From contig CM042018.1 of NCBI GenBank assembly GCA_023525975.1, positions 105,020,001 to 105,084,000 of the forward strand: a DNA stretch of 64,000 nucleotides. The letters are read 5' to 3'. The translations under genes were made by a program, and so were the position numbers. The notes beneath the pieces were generated by a model that worked only from the letters and a program-made list of their open reading frames with translations, made no database searches and was not told the origin of the DNA. Position 1 is the stretch's first letter; each line of letters opens with the position of its first letter. Shown piece after piece: positions 10,216 to 22,484 of this stretch. This DNA comes from Smallanthus sonchifolius. Lineage: Eukaryota; Streptophyta; Magnoliopsida; Asterales; Asteraceae.

Positions 10216-11222
10216 TTTAGTTTGTGTCTTCTTTTAGATCCCGATCGATCGTTTAAAATAAGAGCCAAATCTAACCGATTTATAGGAGATGAAGGTAGTA
10301 AGCCACTCCAGTTCCGTTACCAGTTCCAAATCACCATTGAATATCTACATAAAAGAAAGTATGATCCACCTCCTCTTCGGTTGACTTGCAAAAGGGACAC
10401 AAAGTGGAAGGAACCGACACTCCCCTAGTCCGAAGATTACCCGTGAGAGGGATTCTATTTTAAATCATCCTCCAAACAAAGCATTTACCTTCAAAATGAT
10501 CGGGCTATCTAATTAAAGTTACAATCTTGATCGCCCAAGTCAGCTTCAGTCAACATATTTCTTAATGATTTAAGCGAAAAAATGCATGAAACATCTCCAA
10601 TCCATCTCCAATGATCGTCCAAGGATGAAATGGAATTCTTCAATGTCCTTTATTGATGCCTCTAACTCATCATATCTGTACCACCTCTTGGCTCCCGAAT
10701 CCATGATATCCCGTTTCTAACTCTATCCAAAATCATACAATTTGTAATGATTCAATTGCGTAAATCTTGGGGGTATTAATCTTTGAAGATCATATTTCCA
10801 CACCATCTATATTTCCAAAATAAGTATTGTTTCCCATTCCAGCTCTCCTTTCAAATAATGCAAACAAAGAAACACTTGAATGTTCAAGATCGTTTTCAAT
10901 TTTAGAGATTTGGAACCACAAACCTGGTAAACCATGTTTTGCAACCGGTTTTCCATCAATGAGATGGATGTTATGAATAGCCTTAATACAACGAGACCAA
11001 AGACCATTCACCTCAACTTTAAGCCTCCACCACCATTTAGCAAGAAGAGCAAGATTAAGTAAACGTAAGCAACATATATCCCAATACCTCCTTTATTTTT
11101 TTGGCCAAGTTATAATATCCCAAGAAACCCAATTTGTTCTTCTACTATTCTCATCTCCACCCAAAGAAACCTTCTACGAATCGACTCCATAGACTCAATC
11201 AATTTCTTGGGAGCAAGTTCTT
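10216..11222 (-). pseudogene. LINE (non-LTR) ORF2 C-terminal part
   Basis: On the minus strand, starting at 11222, the frames give PKKLIESMESIRRRFLWGG, then TNWVSWD and NLALLAKWWWRLK, then LWSRCIKAIHNIHLIDGKP and LPGLWFQISKIENDL. Near 10400 comes a zinc-finger block, TLCPFCKSTEEEVDH. This is the known order for the end of plant LINE reverse transcriptase: the thumb region and then the zf-RVT CxxC..H motif. Several stops and shifts break it. The 5' side joins the RNase H end of the copia element directly at about 11222, so the LINE is 5'-truncated. No poly-A tail is seen at its 3' side. Confidence 0.75.
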
Positions 11223-14200
11223 TACAAAAGAACTCTTGTTGACTTACACTTAAACCTTTGGTAAAACCATCTACAATTTGTAGTTTTGAATCTATACTTT
11301 CAATTTTAAAAACTCATGCAAAGACTTTTTAACGAACCAAGTGTAAATCTATTTCAAAATGTTTTGTTCTGCAATGAAACACAGGATTTGCCGCTATAGC
11401 TATAGTAGATTGATTGTCACAAAAGGTTTAATTTAGTAATTTCACATTTATAAGTAATTCCTTAAAACTATTTTGTAACCAAATTAGCTCACAAGTGACT
11501 AAACAAAGAGCTCGATATTCTACTTCTACAGTAGACTGAGACACGGTACTTTGCTTTTTTACTTTTCCAGAAAATCAAAGAGTTACCCAGAAAACCACAA
11601 AAACAAGTCACAAACCTAGGCGATACCATACACTTTCCCTAATTAGAATTCACATATGCAGTCAAATCAAAACAACTTCCACATACTCAACAGAACACCT
11701 TTACCAGGAGAGGACTTTAGATATCGAAGGAGCTTTAATGCAACTCGCAAATGAGAATTGGTTGGAGAATGCATAAACTGACTAAGATATTGAACATCAT
11801 AAGATATATTCGGACGAGTTAAAGAAAGATAAATCAGTTTTCCCATAAGTTTTTGAAAACTAGTAACATTAGACAAAATACTCTCATCCTTTTTAGACTT
11901 AGACGAAATCACAAAACTTTGTCCAATTAGTGTAGCAACAAGCTTACAACCCAAAGTCAGACAGAAGTTCCAGACAATACTTTGTCTGAGAAAGACAAAC
12001 TCCTTAACCTAAGAAATATTTTAAAATTCTCAAATATTTAATAAAAAAGTTTGTACTAAAAAATTTCTTAACTTCATAAATTTCATTTTCAGTATTACCA
12101 GCCAGCACTATATCATCAACATAAATCAGTCAACAAAAAACACAAAACTAGTTGATTTTATGAACAATGAATGATCACACATACTTTGGACGAAACCATT
12201 TACAAGTAAAACACTAGTCAATTTCTCATATCATTTTCTAGGGGCTTGTTTTAACTCATACAAAGATTTGACTAACTTGCGAACTTTAGTTCCATCTTTT
12301 GAATAATAATCTTCAGGTAACTTCATATAAACATCTTCACTTATACTACCATAAAGAAATGCATTGTTTACAACCAATAATGCATCTAACAGTTACTATT
12401 TTTACAACCGGTGAAACGTTTCATCAAAATCTATGCCTTTTCGTTGATTATCTACTATTTAGCTACTAACCTAGCCTTATACCTCTCTATCTCACCATTG
12501 GCTTTATATTTAATATTGTATACCCATTTGCATCCTATATGCTTTCTACCACCAGGAATGTTAACAAGAACCCAAGTATTATTCCTTTGTAAAGCCTCCA
12601 TTTCAAAATTTATAGCTTGAACCCAATTAATGTCATTTACAGCCTCATTAAAACAAGTAGGCTCAACAGTTTTATTCAGATAGACAAAACACAAATTTTC
12701 ACAAGACAAACGAGAATACTTAACAACTTTTTCACGACCATACTTAACTTTCCCTTCTATTACATCGGCAAACAATTTTTTAGGCAAGGAAACGGTCCTA
12801 GAGGTACGTCTTGGTTCACGAGGAACAAAACTTTAACCCTTAGAAGAGTCAGTCTCATCATTAGAGACTTCCATGTTACATGCCTCGCCATGATTTAGCC
12901 TAGTAGAGTTGTTTGGCCGCTGACTGACTTCTACAACCTAGCAATCAATTCCGCTAGACACAACTGGCTGCTAGTATTCACATATAGTTTCTTGAGACAT
13001 CACCTCTCCTCATCATCAGAAATATTTATATTAGAAGAATCACTTGGCTTAACATTATAAAAAAAATTAAATTGTTCAAATGGTTTTCAACAACTTCAGT
13101 TTCAAAACTGTTTTGCTTGTTTTGTTTAAAAGGAAAAAACTTCTTCATAAAACTTTCATGTCTAGAAAACAGGATTGTTCTATTTTCAAGACTCCGTACT
13201 TTATACCATTTTTTAACTCTTGAATAACCAATTAACACACATTTTTCAGCACGACTAGAAAATTTATTTGAATTATTTAAAATAGTATTGAAACAAAGAC
13301 AACCAAAGTTCTTCAAATGTTTTAGAAAGGTTTAAAACCAAACATTACCTCATAAGGACTCTTACCTAATAAGACAGCTGAAGGGATCGTGTCTATCAAA
13401 TAAGTAGCAGTTAGAACACATTCGGAACATAAATTAGAAGGCACACCCCTTTGAAACACTAAAGATCTAGCCACATTCAATAAATATTTATGTTTTCTTT
13501 CATTTATTCTATTTTGTTGTGGGGTATGAGTACATGAAGTTTGACGTAAATTTCCTTTTGATTAAAAAAAAGGTTGTTACTTTATTGTTGACAAATTTTG
13601 TCCATTATCACTACGAAATATTTTTATTGTAATTTGAAACTGATTTTTTATTAGTTCATAAAACTTTACTATACATCCAAAAACTTCATCTTTGTTTTAA
13701 TTAAATAAACCTAGACAACACGTGAAAAATCATCAACATTAGTAAAAAATTACTTAAAACCTTATTTACTAGTTATTTTATATGGACCCCACAAGTCTAA
13801 ATGGACTACTGTAAGCAATACAATGGCAGATCTTACCTTTGTAGATCGTATACATGAAAATAGGAAGAACAATTCTATCTAATCTTATCACTTATGAAAT
13901 ACAAAATTCAAAAACTAATATTTAAAACATATACAAAATAAATTGGATGGAAATGAGTTAACCCGGTTGAACCGGGTTATGGTTTAATATAGTTCACCTA
14001 CATGTTTTGAGACATGATGACTTAAAGGAAAAGGGACTTTATGCTACTTAGCTCTATAACACACTTCACAAGGTTGAGGTTCTTTTATAGTTTCAATATT
14101 TAAAGTATCTTTTAAAACATTAAACACGTTATCAAAAGGATGTCCCAACCTAGAATGCCATAGATTCACATTATTTGCACTATTGAAACACATCTTCACT

Positions 14201-15861
14201 ATATGTCCATCCTTTAAAAAACTTAACGACCATCACTTTAATAACCGGTCACCAAGACTTTCTTTGACCTCAAATCCAGAACATAGCAATTATCTCCATT
14301 AAACAAGACTTGTAATTTATTGTCCTCGGCTAGTTTATGAACAGACAGCAGGTTAACACAATAGTCAGGAACTACAAAGACATTAGTTAAGACAATATCG
14401 ATTACCAGATTTAAATTTCCAATTTCAGTCAAACTTTTAGGTCAAATCCCATTTGGATGACCCACATTCATATTATACTCAAACACATCAATGCAACCAG
14501 TCATGTTTCTATCATACTTAACAATATGTGTGATTCCCCCCTGAATCAACAACCCAACCATTATCAAACTATGGCCCAAACATACTAGAACAATTAAAGA
14601 AACCAATTCTTGAATTAAAACCCCTACAAGGACCAATTATATTACCTCATACACCAGGTTGATCTGATCCATGTTTATCACTAACCAAACCAATTAACTT
14701 TGCTATCCACTCTTGAGTAAAAAAAAGTGAGGCAACAGAAATTGCACTAGATTTATTAGCAGTAGAAACATATGCTTTTAATGTTCCAATATTACTTGAC
14801 TATTTACCAATTTTCTTTTTGAAATTAGGTGGGTAGCCTACTAATTCATAACATTTGTCAATGGCATGACCTATCATATTGTAATAACTACACTTCAAAT
14901 TAGGGTTTGGTTCTCTTCCATCCTTTTTCTTATTATCAAATGACTTTTTTTTATACATTTTACCTAGAAGAAGAACCACCTCGACGGTGTGATTCTTCTC
15001 TAGAAACAATTGAGAAGGTTGCTTTAGCAGTTGGAAGAGGATCGCTTATAAGTGAACTTGTTCTAACAGGTTGATACACATCATCGCCCCATAAGGGATT
15101 CCATAAGTATTATAAATGATTAAAATTATTTAACTATTTTGAGGCTCGACATGTGCAAGATGGTAACTGAACAATAGCATTAAGTTGTTTCCACATAGTG
15201 TTTAATTTACGATAATATTCAGACACAGAACTTCCATTTTGACTTAATGATTTATCTTTTGATACAAATTATACACAACAGACCCATCAATTTTATCATA
15301 TGTTTCTTTTAAATCCTGCCATACCTTAGTTTTTTTTTAACGGCATGGGCTTAACTCCAGAGGAAGCTCGTACATCAGTCTACCCAAACAAGCACCAAGG
15401 AATTCGAAATCTGCAGAGGGTGTTCCTAGTTTTTTATGAAGTGCACCTTACCAGATTCGAACCCACACTTTGGGAAAACCCCCCTGACCACCAAGGCAGA
15501 ACCTTGATGGCTGTCGTACCTTAGTTGCTAATTTAAAAAACACTTGACCCACATACAATTCTTCAGAAATAGAATTTAATATCCATGAAAGTACCATAAA
15601 CTTAAACCTATCCCACTACATAGCAAGAACTTCATTATCACTAGATTTAACATATGTTCCACCAACGAAACCAATTTTATTTTTGACTTCTAAAGCAAAT
15701 TTCTTTGAACTTGCCCACACAGTATAATTTTAAGTAGCTTTCAGTTTCATGGTTATAACTGTTAAAGTGTGTGAGTTATTAGCATGAAGATACAACGGAT
15801 CACTAGTATCCAGTTTACTTATAAGAGTTCTAGTTGTAACAATAGATCTAGTATCAGCCAT
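11223..15861 (-). pseudogene. Copia gag-pol, many stops and frameshifts
   Basis: Gag begins MADTRSIVTTRTLI with DPLYLHANNSHTL shortly after, a common copia gag start. The knuckle region reads CSYYNMIGHAIDKC before YELVGYPPNF; its second Cys position is replaced by Tyr. The region 14238-14432 (VFVVPDYCVNLLSVHKLAED) precedes integrase. The frame 13026-13316 carries the integrase C-terminus (KNFGCLCFNTI, KCVLIGYS). Reverse transcriptase starts at 12455-12787 (NTWVLVNIPGGRKHIGCKW, YKARLVAK) and ends at 11667-11954 (LMGKLIYLSLTRPNISYDV). RNase H blocks (SQSTVEVEYRAL, FCDNQ, VDGFTKGL) follow. No segment is intact, so this is an old copy. Confidence 0.75.
15332..15516 (-). mobile_element. tRNA-derived SINE with 10-bp target duplication
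   Basis: The insert is 185 bp within the copia gag. On the minus strand it starts CGACAGCCATCAAGG and contains an A-box-like TTGGTGGTCAGG and a B-box GGTTCGAATCT. It ends in a run of A's (the plus-strand T-run at 15330-15338). The direct repeat TACCTTAGTT flanks it at 15322-15331 and 15517-15526. The B box has one mismatch to GGTTCGANTCC and the A box is degraded. The 3' region (GGTGCTTGTTTGGGTAGACT, TTCCTCTGGAGTTAAG) would define the family. Confidence 0.85.
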
Positions 15862-16180
15862 ATTTAACAAATATAAAACAAATTCAGGCAATGAATTAAG
15901 ACACACACAAAACCAACCAAGATCAGAGCACATGTTTTCATACAACTCACGGTGACAGATCAGGGATTAATCAAGGTTGTGATGCACAACACATAAGACT
16001 TAAATATATGCTTACACAAATGACGAGAGAAAACAAAAAAAACAACCAGAAATTCAACACAATTATATCAGAACTAAGTCAACACTTAAATTCACACTAG
16101 ACAATATTAGAAACAGATAATGCTCACAAAACAGATGCAACATGTTTAATGCACAGATAAACCGGTAGTCAGTCATCGGA

Positions 16181-16537
16181 GATCGATATACCAATGTTGG
16201 TCCTTCTAGCTTGACACAAATATGTCTAACAATGATATACTATAGAAATAATCAATTTCAGCCCCTTGACTTTCAACTGCTACAACTCCAGCCCTCCCAC
16301 TTCAACTTTACATCTTGTACAACTTTAGTCCCCTAACTTTACAAATACCTGCAAAACATTCTTAACCCAGAAATCAGAAAATAAATACTAACATTATATG
16401 TTTACCATTTAATTGGACAATCCTTAAACGTTTTAAGAAGACATAATGTTGCACGTATCTAAAATGATATTATAGAGTAACACCCGTATAGACGTAATGT
16501 TGCAAACTTATTCAGTGAAGGTTGTGAGCAAGTATGG
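16181..16537 (-). other. Priming-site-like motif and 5' LTR remnant of the copia element
   Basis: Read on the minus strand, TTGGTATATCGATC at about 16181-16194 follows ...CCAACA, a plausible LTR end and degraded tRNA-Met priming site. The DNA from 16195 to about 16537 would then be the 5' LTR. With the 3' LTR missing there is nothing to compare it with. Confidence 0.4.
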
Positions 16538-16659
16538 TGATATGTGTTTAGTAGTTTAGGGGTCAATTTGTAAATATTAGAAGTTGAGGGATTAATTGTA
16601 TCAAGTTCTTCAATTTGGGAAAGTCGTTATATCCGGTGACCTGATTTGGGCAATTATCA

Positions 16660-19600
16660 TGACGACGACAGTGAGTACCCGACATCAAGAAATGGAGAAG
16701 GCAATTCGCGATAATGCGTTGTTAATCAATAGAATTGAACTCAATGTTCAAGGTTTGCATGCAAACACACAATCAGTTTCAAAAAATGTTTAGTCATTAG
16801 TTGTGAGTGTGGAAGAAAACATTGCAGCTGTTGCTTAGATGCAATTGCAAATGGGGATCACACTCCTGACCACATGAAGGTACAATCAATTTAGATGGGA
16901 AGACCCTTCAATGGTATCAAGGGTATCTCAAGAGTAATAATCAATCCATAGATGACACCAGTTGGGATGAATACGTGAGATCAGCAATTGCAAGATTTTC
17001 ACTCAATTTGTTGGAGGATGCTATGGAAGAACTGAAAACTTTGTATCAAACCGGATCTCTTCAAGATTACTGTGATGCATTTGATGCTTTGCTCAATACG
17101 GTAGCCATTTGTCAAGAGTATGCAACTAGTTTGTTTGTAGGCGATTTAAAACTTGAAATAAGGTGTTTGGTTAAGACTTTTAAACCTAAACATTAAGAGA
17201 AAGCCTATGCTAGTGCTAAAAAGCAATAATTTATGCATACTACTCTATTTGGGTCTGGAACTAGTACTAAGAAGACTCCATATAATTTTACTCCTAGTTC
17301 TATATTCAAGGCTGATGTTACTTGTTTGAAACCACCACCTACTATGAATGCTAATAGCTTACCCTTATTGCCAACTCCACTTAATGCTCAACCTGTTAGA
17401 ACCACTAGAAAATTGACTACTAAGGAGATGACTGAAAAAAGGGAGAGAGGAGATTGTTTTTGGTGAAAGGAAAATTTTATTTCTACTTATAACTACAAGA
17501 ATAGACATGAGTTATTTAATATAGAGTTGATTGTTAAGGAAGATATATCTTTGGAAAAAGAAGCATTACCTAGTGATCTTGTCACTGATCTTGTTAATGA
17601 TCCCCACATTTCTATCTATGCTTTAACTGGCATACCTTCCTACTCTACCATGAAAATTACTAGTTCAATGGGTATTAGGAAATTACACATTTTAGTAGAC
17701 TGTGACTCTATTCACAATTTTATTGATGCTTCTTTAGCCAACAAATTACAATGTCCCTTACAAACTGTTACATCTATAAAAGTGACATTGGCTAATGGTA
17801 ATCAATTGGATTATAATTGGATTGTAATCATAAGTGTACAACATTTAAATGGATGATGCAAGGAGTTTGGTTTAGATGTGTTGGGAATTCCATTAGAAAA
17901 CTATGACATGGTTCTTGGGGTACAATGGTTAGCACTATTAGGTGATATCACTTGGAATTTCGCCAACATGACAATGCAGTTTACGTTGCAGGGTAAGATG
18001 TATAGCTTGAAAGGTACATAAACTAATGGTATGAGCTTGTGTTCTATAGAAAAGATGTCTACTCTCTTAAATGGATCCTCTGGGGCAGTACAATCTCAAA
18101 TGTTTGGGCTGCAGTTAATGTCAACTGATAGTCAAGAAACTTTTGTGTCCAAGGTGTTCGACCCTGTTCTTAACAATTCATTACAAAATTTATTGGACTC
18201 TTATAAGGATATCTTTCAGATGCCTAATTCTCTGCCACCTGAAAGATCTTATGACCACCAAATTGTGTTAACTAATGAGGAACAACCCATTAATCTGAAG
18301 TCTTACAGATATCAATCTTTACAGAAGGATGTGAGTGAAAAGATGACCCTGGAACTTTTGTATTCTTGGGTCATTAGAAGCAGCAAAAGCCCTTTTGCTG
18401 CACCTTTGGTGTTAGTTAGATAAAAAAATGGTAATTGGCGTATGTGTGTAGTTATAGACAGTTAAATGAGGATACCCTGAAGAATAGATTTCCTATCCCA
18501 TTGACTGATGAATTACTGGAAGAATTAGGGGGGGGGTTGCTGTATTCTCCAAATTAGACTTAAGGTCTGGTTATCACCAGATTAGGATGCATGAACCAGA
18601 TATTCCTAAAACTGCCTTTAGAACACATCAAGGCTTGTTTGAATTCTTAGTTATGCCTTTTGGCTTAACTAATGCTCCTGCCACTTTTCAAGCACTCATC
18701 AACCACACTTTTAAACACTGTCTTAGGAAGTTTGTGTTAGTATTTTTTATGATGACCTAGTCTATAGTGAGGATATGCAACAACATGTGATTCATTTACA
18801 AGAGGTTTTAGAGACTATAAGACAGCAGAAATTGTTTGCTAAAGAAGTAGAATACTTAGGTCATGTCATCACTAAAGAAGGAGTTTCCACTGACCCTACT
18901 AAGATTGATGCTACGTTTCAATGGTCTATTCTTACTAATGTTAAACAATTAAGAGGCTTCCATGGTTTGTCTGGATATTATAGGAGATTCATTAGATCCT
19001 ATGGTGTAATTGCTAAGCCTCTAATCGATCTGCTTAATAAAGATGGGTTTAAATGGTCTAAGGCTGCTCAAATATCCTTCTAACAATTAAAACGGGCTTT
19101 AAGCATAGCTCCTGTCTTAGCTTTACCTGATCTTGGTCAACGGTTTACAGTTGAGACAAATGCTTCATCTATGGGTATAGGAGCTGTTTTAATGCAGAAT
19201 CATCATCCATTGGCTTTTACTAGCAAGGCCCTATCTCCTAGACATCAAGTATTTTCAGCTTATGACAAGAAATTGTTGGCTATTCTATTACCATCAAACA
19301 ATGGCACTATTACTTGATTGCTGACCATTTTATCATTAAGACTAATCAAAAGAGTCTTAAACACTTGTTTGTCAAAAGATAACTACACCACTTCAACATT
19401 CTTGGATGGTTAAACTGATGCATTATGGCTTTGAGATTCAGTATAAAAAGGGTGTAGAAAATGTTGTTGTTGATGCTCTTTCCAGGCTTCAAAGTTCCTC
19501 CTAACATGAACTGTCCATTTCTACATTTGAACCCTTATTACTATCTGAGGTTAAAGATTCTTGGACAAGTGATGTTACACTGCAGGCCAGTATTTCCAAA

Positions 19601-19737
19601 TTACAGTCCCAGGAACCAGCAAGGCATTTCACTTGGCTTATGGATTACTTAAAAGAAAAGGTAAATTGGTGATGGGCAATAATGACTAATTGAGATTAGA
19701 AATAATTAATCATTATCATGGGTCTTCTTTCGGGGGG
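16660..19737 (+). pseudogene. Gypsy gag, protease, reverse transcriptase, RNase H (first part of the polyprotein)
   Basis: The likely start is ATG at 16660 (MTTTVSTRHQEMEKAI). Gag pieces run to 17466 (LYQTGSLQDYCDAFDALLN). Protease-like sequence (LHILVDCDSIHNFIDASLA) lies at 17690-17740; the usual D-S/T-G is DCD here. Reverse transcriptase blocks include SPFAAPLVLVR (about 18400), FPIPLTDELLEEL (18490) and a YDD at 18749-18757, followed by FAKEVEYLGHVIT (18840). The connection region (RGFHGLSGYYRRFIRSYG) and RNase H follow to about 19490. At 19700-19737 the integrase zinc finger starts (HYHGSSFGG) and is cut by the solo LTR. Stops and shifts are many. Confidence 0.75.
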
Positions 19738-21272
19738 TGTCACACCCGTAACACAGGACAATCATCTAACCAGAGTAATACCTCTAACAGATATGTTCCC
19801 AGGTAAGAGCGACGGGTCTAGGAGAGATTTATACACCGCTCTTTCCTAGACAAAACATTTCGTTCGTTATATAACTACATACCGATTGAAGGTCGCCTTC
19901 TAGTTACTGTGACGTTGATACCAAAAACACACAACGGAATACTTAACATCATAACTTATTTCATTTCATAACATAACGTTTGTATAATAGGGACTGACCG
20001 GAAAAATACAACATAAACAAACTCTGAACTTATAGCTCACGAAGAATCATGCCATTCACTCAGGCCTTATGGTCACTCGGGGACCTGCCCTCAGTCTTCC
20101 CTATATCCAACTTCCGTACCTCTCCTGGAATGCCAACTACCAGCTAGGGTTCACCTGTGCTCAAAAACATTTGAAAACATTTTGGATCAGCATAATGCTG
20201 GTGAGTTCATAAACAAAAATCATATTTACGATTATATTTGATACAGTGATGAATGTCCTGACAGGTCTTACAATCATCCTTTCTAATCCATCACCCAATA
20301 ACCTCTGCTTTACTCGGGTTATGAGTCTACAACATACATATATACAGAGACCTTACGGCGCGCTGGTCCCATACGTACCAGATCTCAAACAAGAGGATCG
20401 GTCTTGTCCCTAGGTCCCACCCCAATCAAGGCCATAATAAGTACTTATTATAGGATATATGCACGGATAGTATTGGGATCTCAGATAAAAATCATTTACA
20501 AAATATTTCATAGAGCACAGTTCAGAGGAACTCACCTCAAACAGAACCTCCTCCTGTATTTAATATAACAATCAACACTTCGACAGAACCCTAGATCATG
20601 ATCGGCATTATCATAATCAATACCCCTATCTTAGGTTTACACGAAGAAACCTTAGGGTGTTCAGAAACCTTACCTCGGCACTATCTACGCCAGTTTTGCT
20701 AGAAACCGGACCCTCGTATGCGAACTTTGGCTCGGGAATGAAATCACCAAAGTGTGTGTGTGATTTTTGAGAGTGTAAAGGTGTGAGAAATGAGCTGAGA
20801 TCGGGTTTCTATTTATAGGCAAGTTCAGGGCTCGTGACGGACCGTTACCAACGGTGACGGTCCGTCACCCAATTTTGGGCGGCAAGCATAACGGACCGTT
20901 ACGCCCTGTGACGGTCAGTCATGGACCTGAGTCAGCTTCCACGTGTTGGCCTTAGGATGAACGGCTTAGTTTTGTGGCGTGACGGACCGTTACCCACCAC
21001 CGTTACCCACCGTGACGGTCCGTCATAGGGTTACACGTGTCATCACCTGGTTCTTTGTCATGCCGAGCCCGTAACAGACCGTTATCACTCGTGACGGTCC
21101 GTCACCACCGTAACAGACCGTTATCTACTTGTGACGGACTGTCACAGACATCATTTTCTATTTTGTCATTTTTGGTCCTTTGAACTTTTGGAATTTTATA
21201 CTTAAACCCCATGGGCTTTTCCTTTGAACACTTTTAGCCCCTATAATACTTAGGAATTATCCAGGTGTTATA
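19738..21272 (-). mobile_element. Solo LTR of the same gypsy family as 34171-45035
   Basis: The plus strand runs TGTCACACCCGTAACACAGG to CCAGGTGTTATA, with the final CA decayed to TA. GGGGG lies on both sides (19733-19737 and 21273-21277), and removing the insert restores the zinc-finger reading ..SFGGHSGYHATLQ. The sequence aligns along its length with the LTRs at 34171 and 43558. With the family oriented by its priming site, this copy is on the minus strand. It has a TATA-like CTATAAATAG (20818-20809, minus) and an upstream palindrome cluster. Confidence 0.92.
20822..21155 (-). repeat. Palindrome cluster in the LTR promoter region (GACGGACCGT words)
   Basis: GTGACGGACCGT and its complement ACGGTCCGTCAC alternate. 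The first pair, at about 20834-20869, has 12-bp arms. Variants with ACCGTTA/CTGTCAC follow to about 21145. The cluster lies directly upstream of the TATA-like box of this minus-strand LTR, in U3. The related LTRs at 34171 and 43558 carry another word set at the same place. Confidence 0.8.
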
Positions 21273-21277
21273 GGGGG

Positions 21278-21846
21278 CATTCAGGTTATCATGCTACTCT
21301 TCAAAGGCTTAAAGGTATGTTTTATTAGAAAGTTCAATCTAAGGTTATGAGGAAAGTTATTCGGCAATGCCACATATGCCAGTAAGCTAAGTATGAAATA
21401 GTGGCTTCTCCTAGAATTATTCAACCTTTACCTATACCTACTTGTGTTTTCTTTGATTTTATCACTGGTTTACCCAAATCCAAGCGTAAAATGAGATCTT
21501 TGTGGTGGTGGACAGATGAACTAAATATGCTTATTTTGTGGTCCTTACTCAACCCATTTCAACTACTACAGTAACACAAGCTTTCATGTATGGATAATGT
21601 CTATAAAATGCATGGGTGGCCATCTACAATTGTGTCTGATAGAGACTCCATTTTCCTTAGCACTTTCTGGCAGGAATTTACTAGCTTACAAGGTATTTCT
21701 TTAGCTATGTCTACTGCATACCATCCACAAACGAATGGTCAAACAGAAGTACTTAACAGATGCCTAGAAACTTATCTCAGGTGTATGGTCCTACACTGTT
21801 CTACTTCATGGTTTAGTTGGTTTTCGGTGAATGAATGGTGGTACAA
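21278..21846 (+). pseudogene. Gypsy integrase core (part, before the composite insert)
   Basis: The zinc-finger half resumes as HSGYHATLQRLKGM and CHICQ, then the core follows. At 21590-21846 it reads GWPSTIVSDRDSIFLSTFW (second catalytic Asp in SDRD), STAYHPQTNGQTEVLNRCLETYLR (Glu in QTEVLN) and EWWYN. The frame is cut at EWWYN by the insert and resumes at 24726 with TNYHTTIKSNPF. Earlier parts of the core contain stops. Confidence 0.85.
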
Positions 21847-22484
21847 TGATGTGGTTCCAATGGTTTAATCGTTGGCCAAAGCAAATAGGGAGAAAACCAG
21901 AGAGAATTTAAGATAGATAATTTAGACTAATTTCATTTCATATTTCCATTAACCAAATACTAAGGGCTTTATATAGCCTTACAAACACTAAAATAAAACT
22001 ACCTTAGAAACCCACTACTCTAGATGATAGGAAGCAAAAATAACAAACATAAGCAACAAGAAGGAAAACGCATAGATTGCATGGGCAACATGGAAAGGTG
22101 GGCATGGGATAGGAATCAAATAGAAAAGGAAAAGGTGGACAACGTGGGTACGTATCAATCCCGCGCCCTTGAAAACGTCCTTGTCCTCAAGGACGGAATC
22201 CGGACAACGCTTAGTAAATTGCCACGGCGGTCGCCACTCGGTTCTTCCGGTTACGTTCGGAGAAGTCCAAATGGAACGCCACGGGGTTCTCCATTCAACT
22301 CGTGCAATGCGATTCGGACCATTCCCGTTGTGCTGAAGGTCAGTACCAGCAGCCTTCGGAGAAGTACTAACGTATGGCCATGGTGTCCGCCACTCGTGTT
22401 GCACGACGACCCATTTGATCGGTGTTTCTTGGTTCAAAAGCAAAGGTTCGGTCAGATAAAACAGTGACCGTAACTTGGTTTCCT

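Larger units (their letters stand above)
11223..16194 (-). mobile_element. Decayed Ty1/copia retrotransposon, lacking its 3' LTR
   Basis: Minus-strand remnants run in copia order from right to left: gag (15861), CCHC-like knuckle (about 14830-14900), protease and integrase region (13.0-14.4 kb), reverse transcriptase (11.7-12.8 kb), RNase H (11.2-11.6 kb). A degenerate initiator-Met priming site (TTGGTATAtcgatc) lies at about 16181-16194, with LTR-like DNA beyond it. The 3' side ends inside RNase H, where LINE sequence begins, and a SINE interrupts gag. Confidence 0.75.

Noticed and set aside
10222..10428. 68-codon plus-strand frame
   Set aside because: It is the antisense of the LINE zf-RVT region on the minus strand.
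20822..21155. CRISPR-like look of regularly repeated palindromes
   Set aside because: Repeats are variable, spacers are not unique or even in length, there are no cas genes, and the context is a plant LTR.
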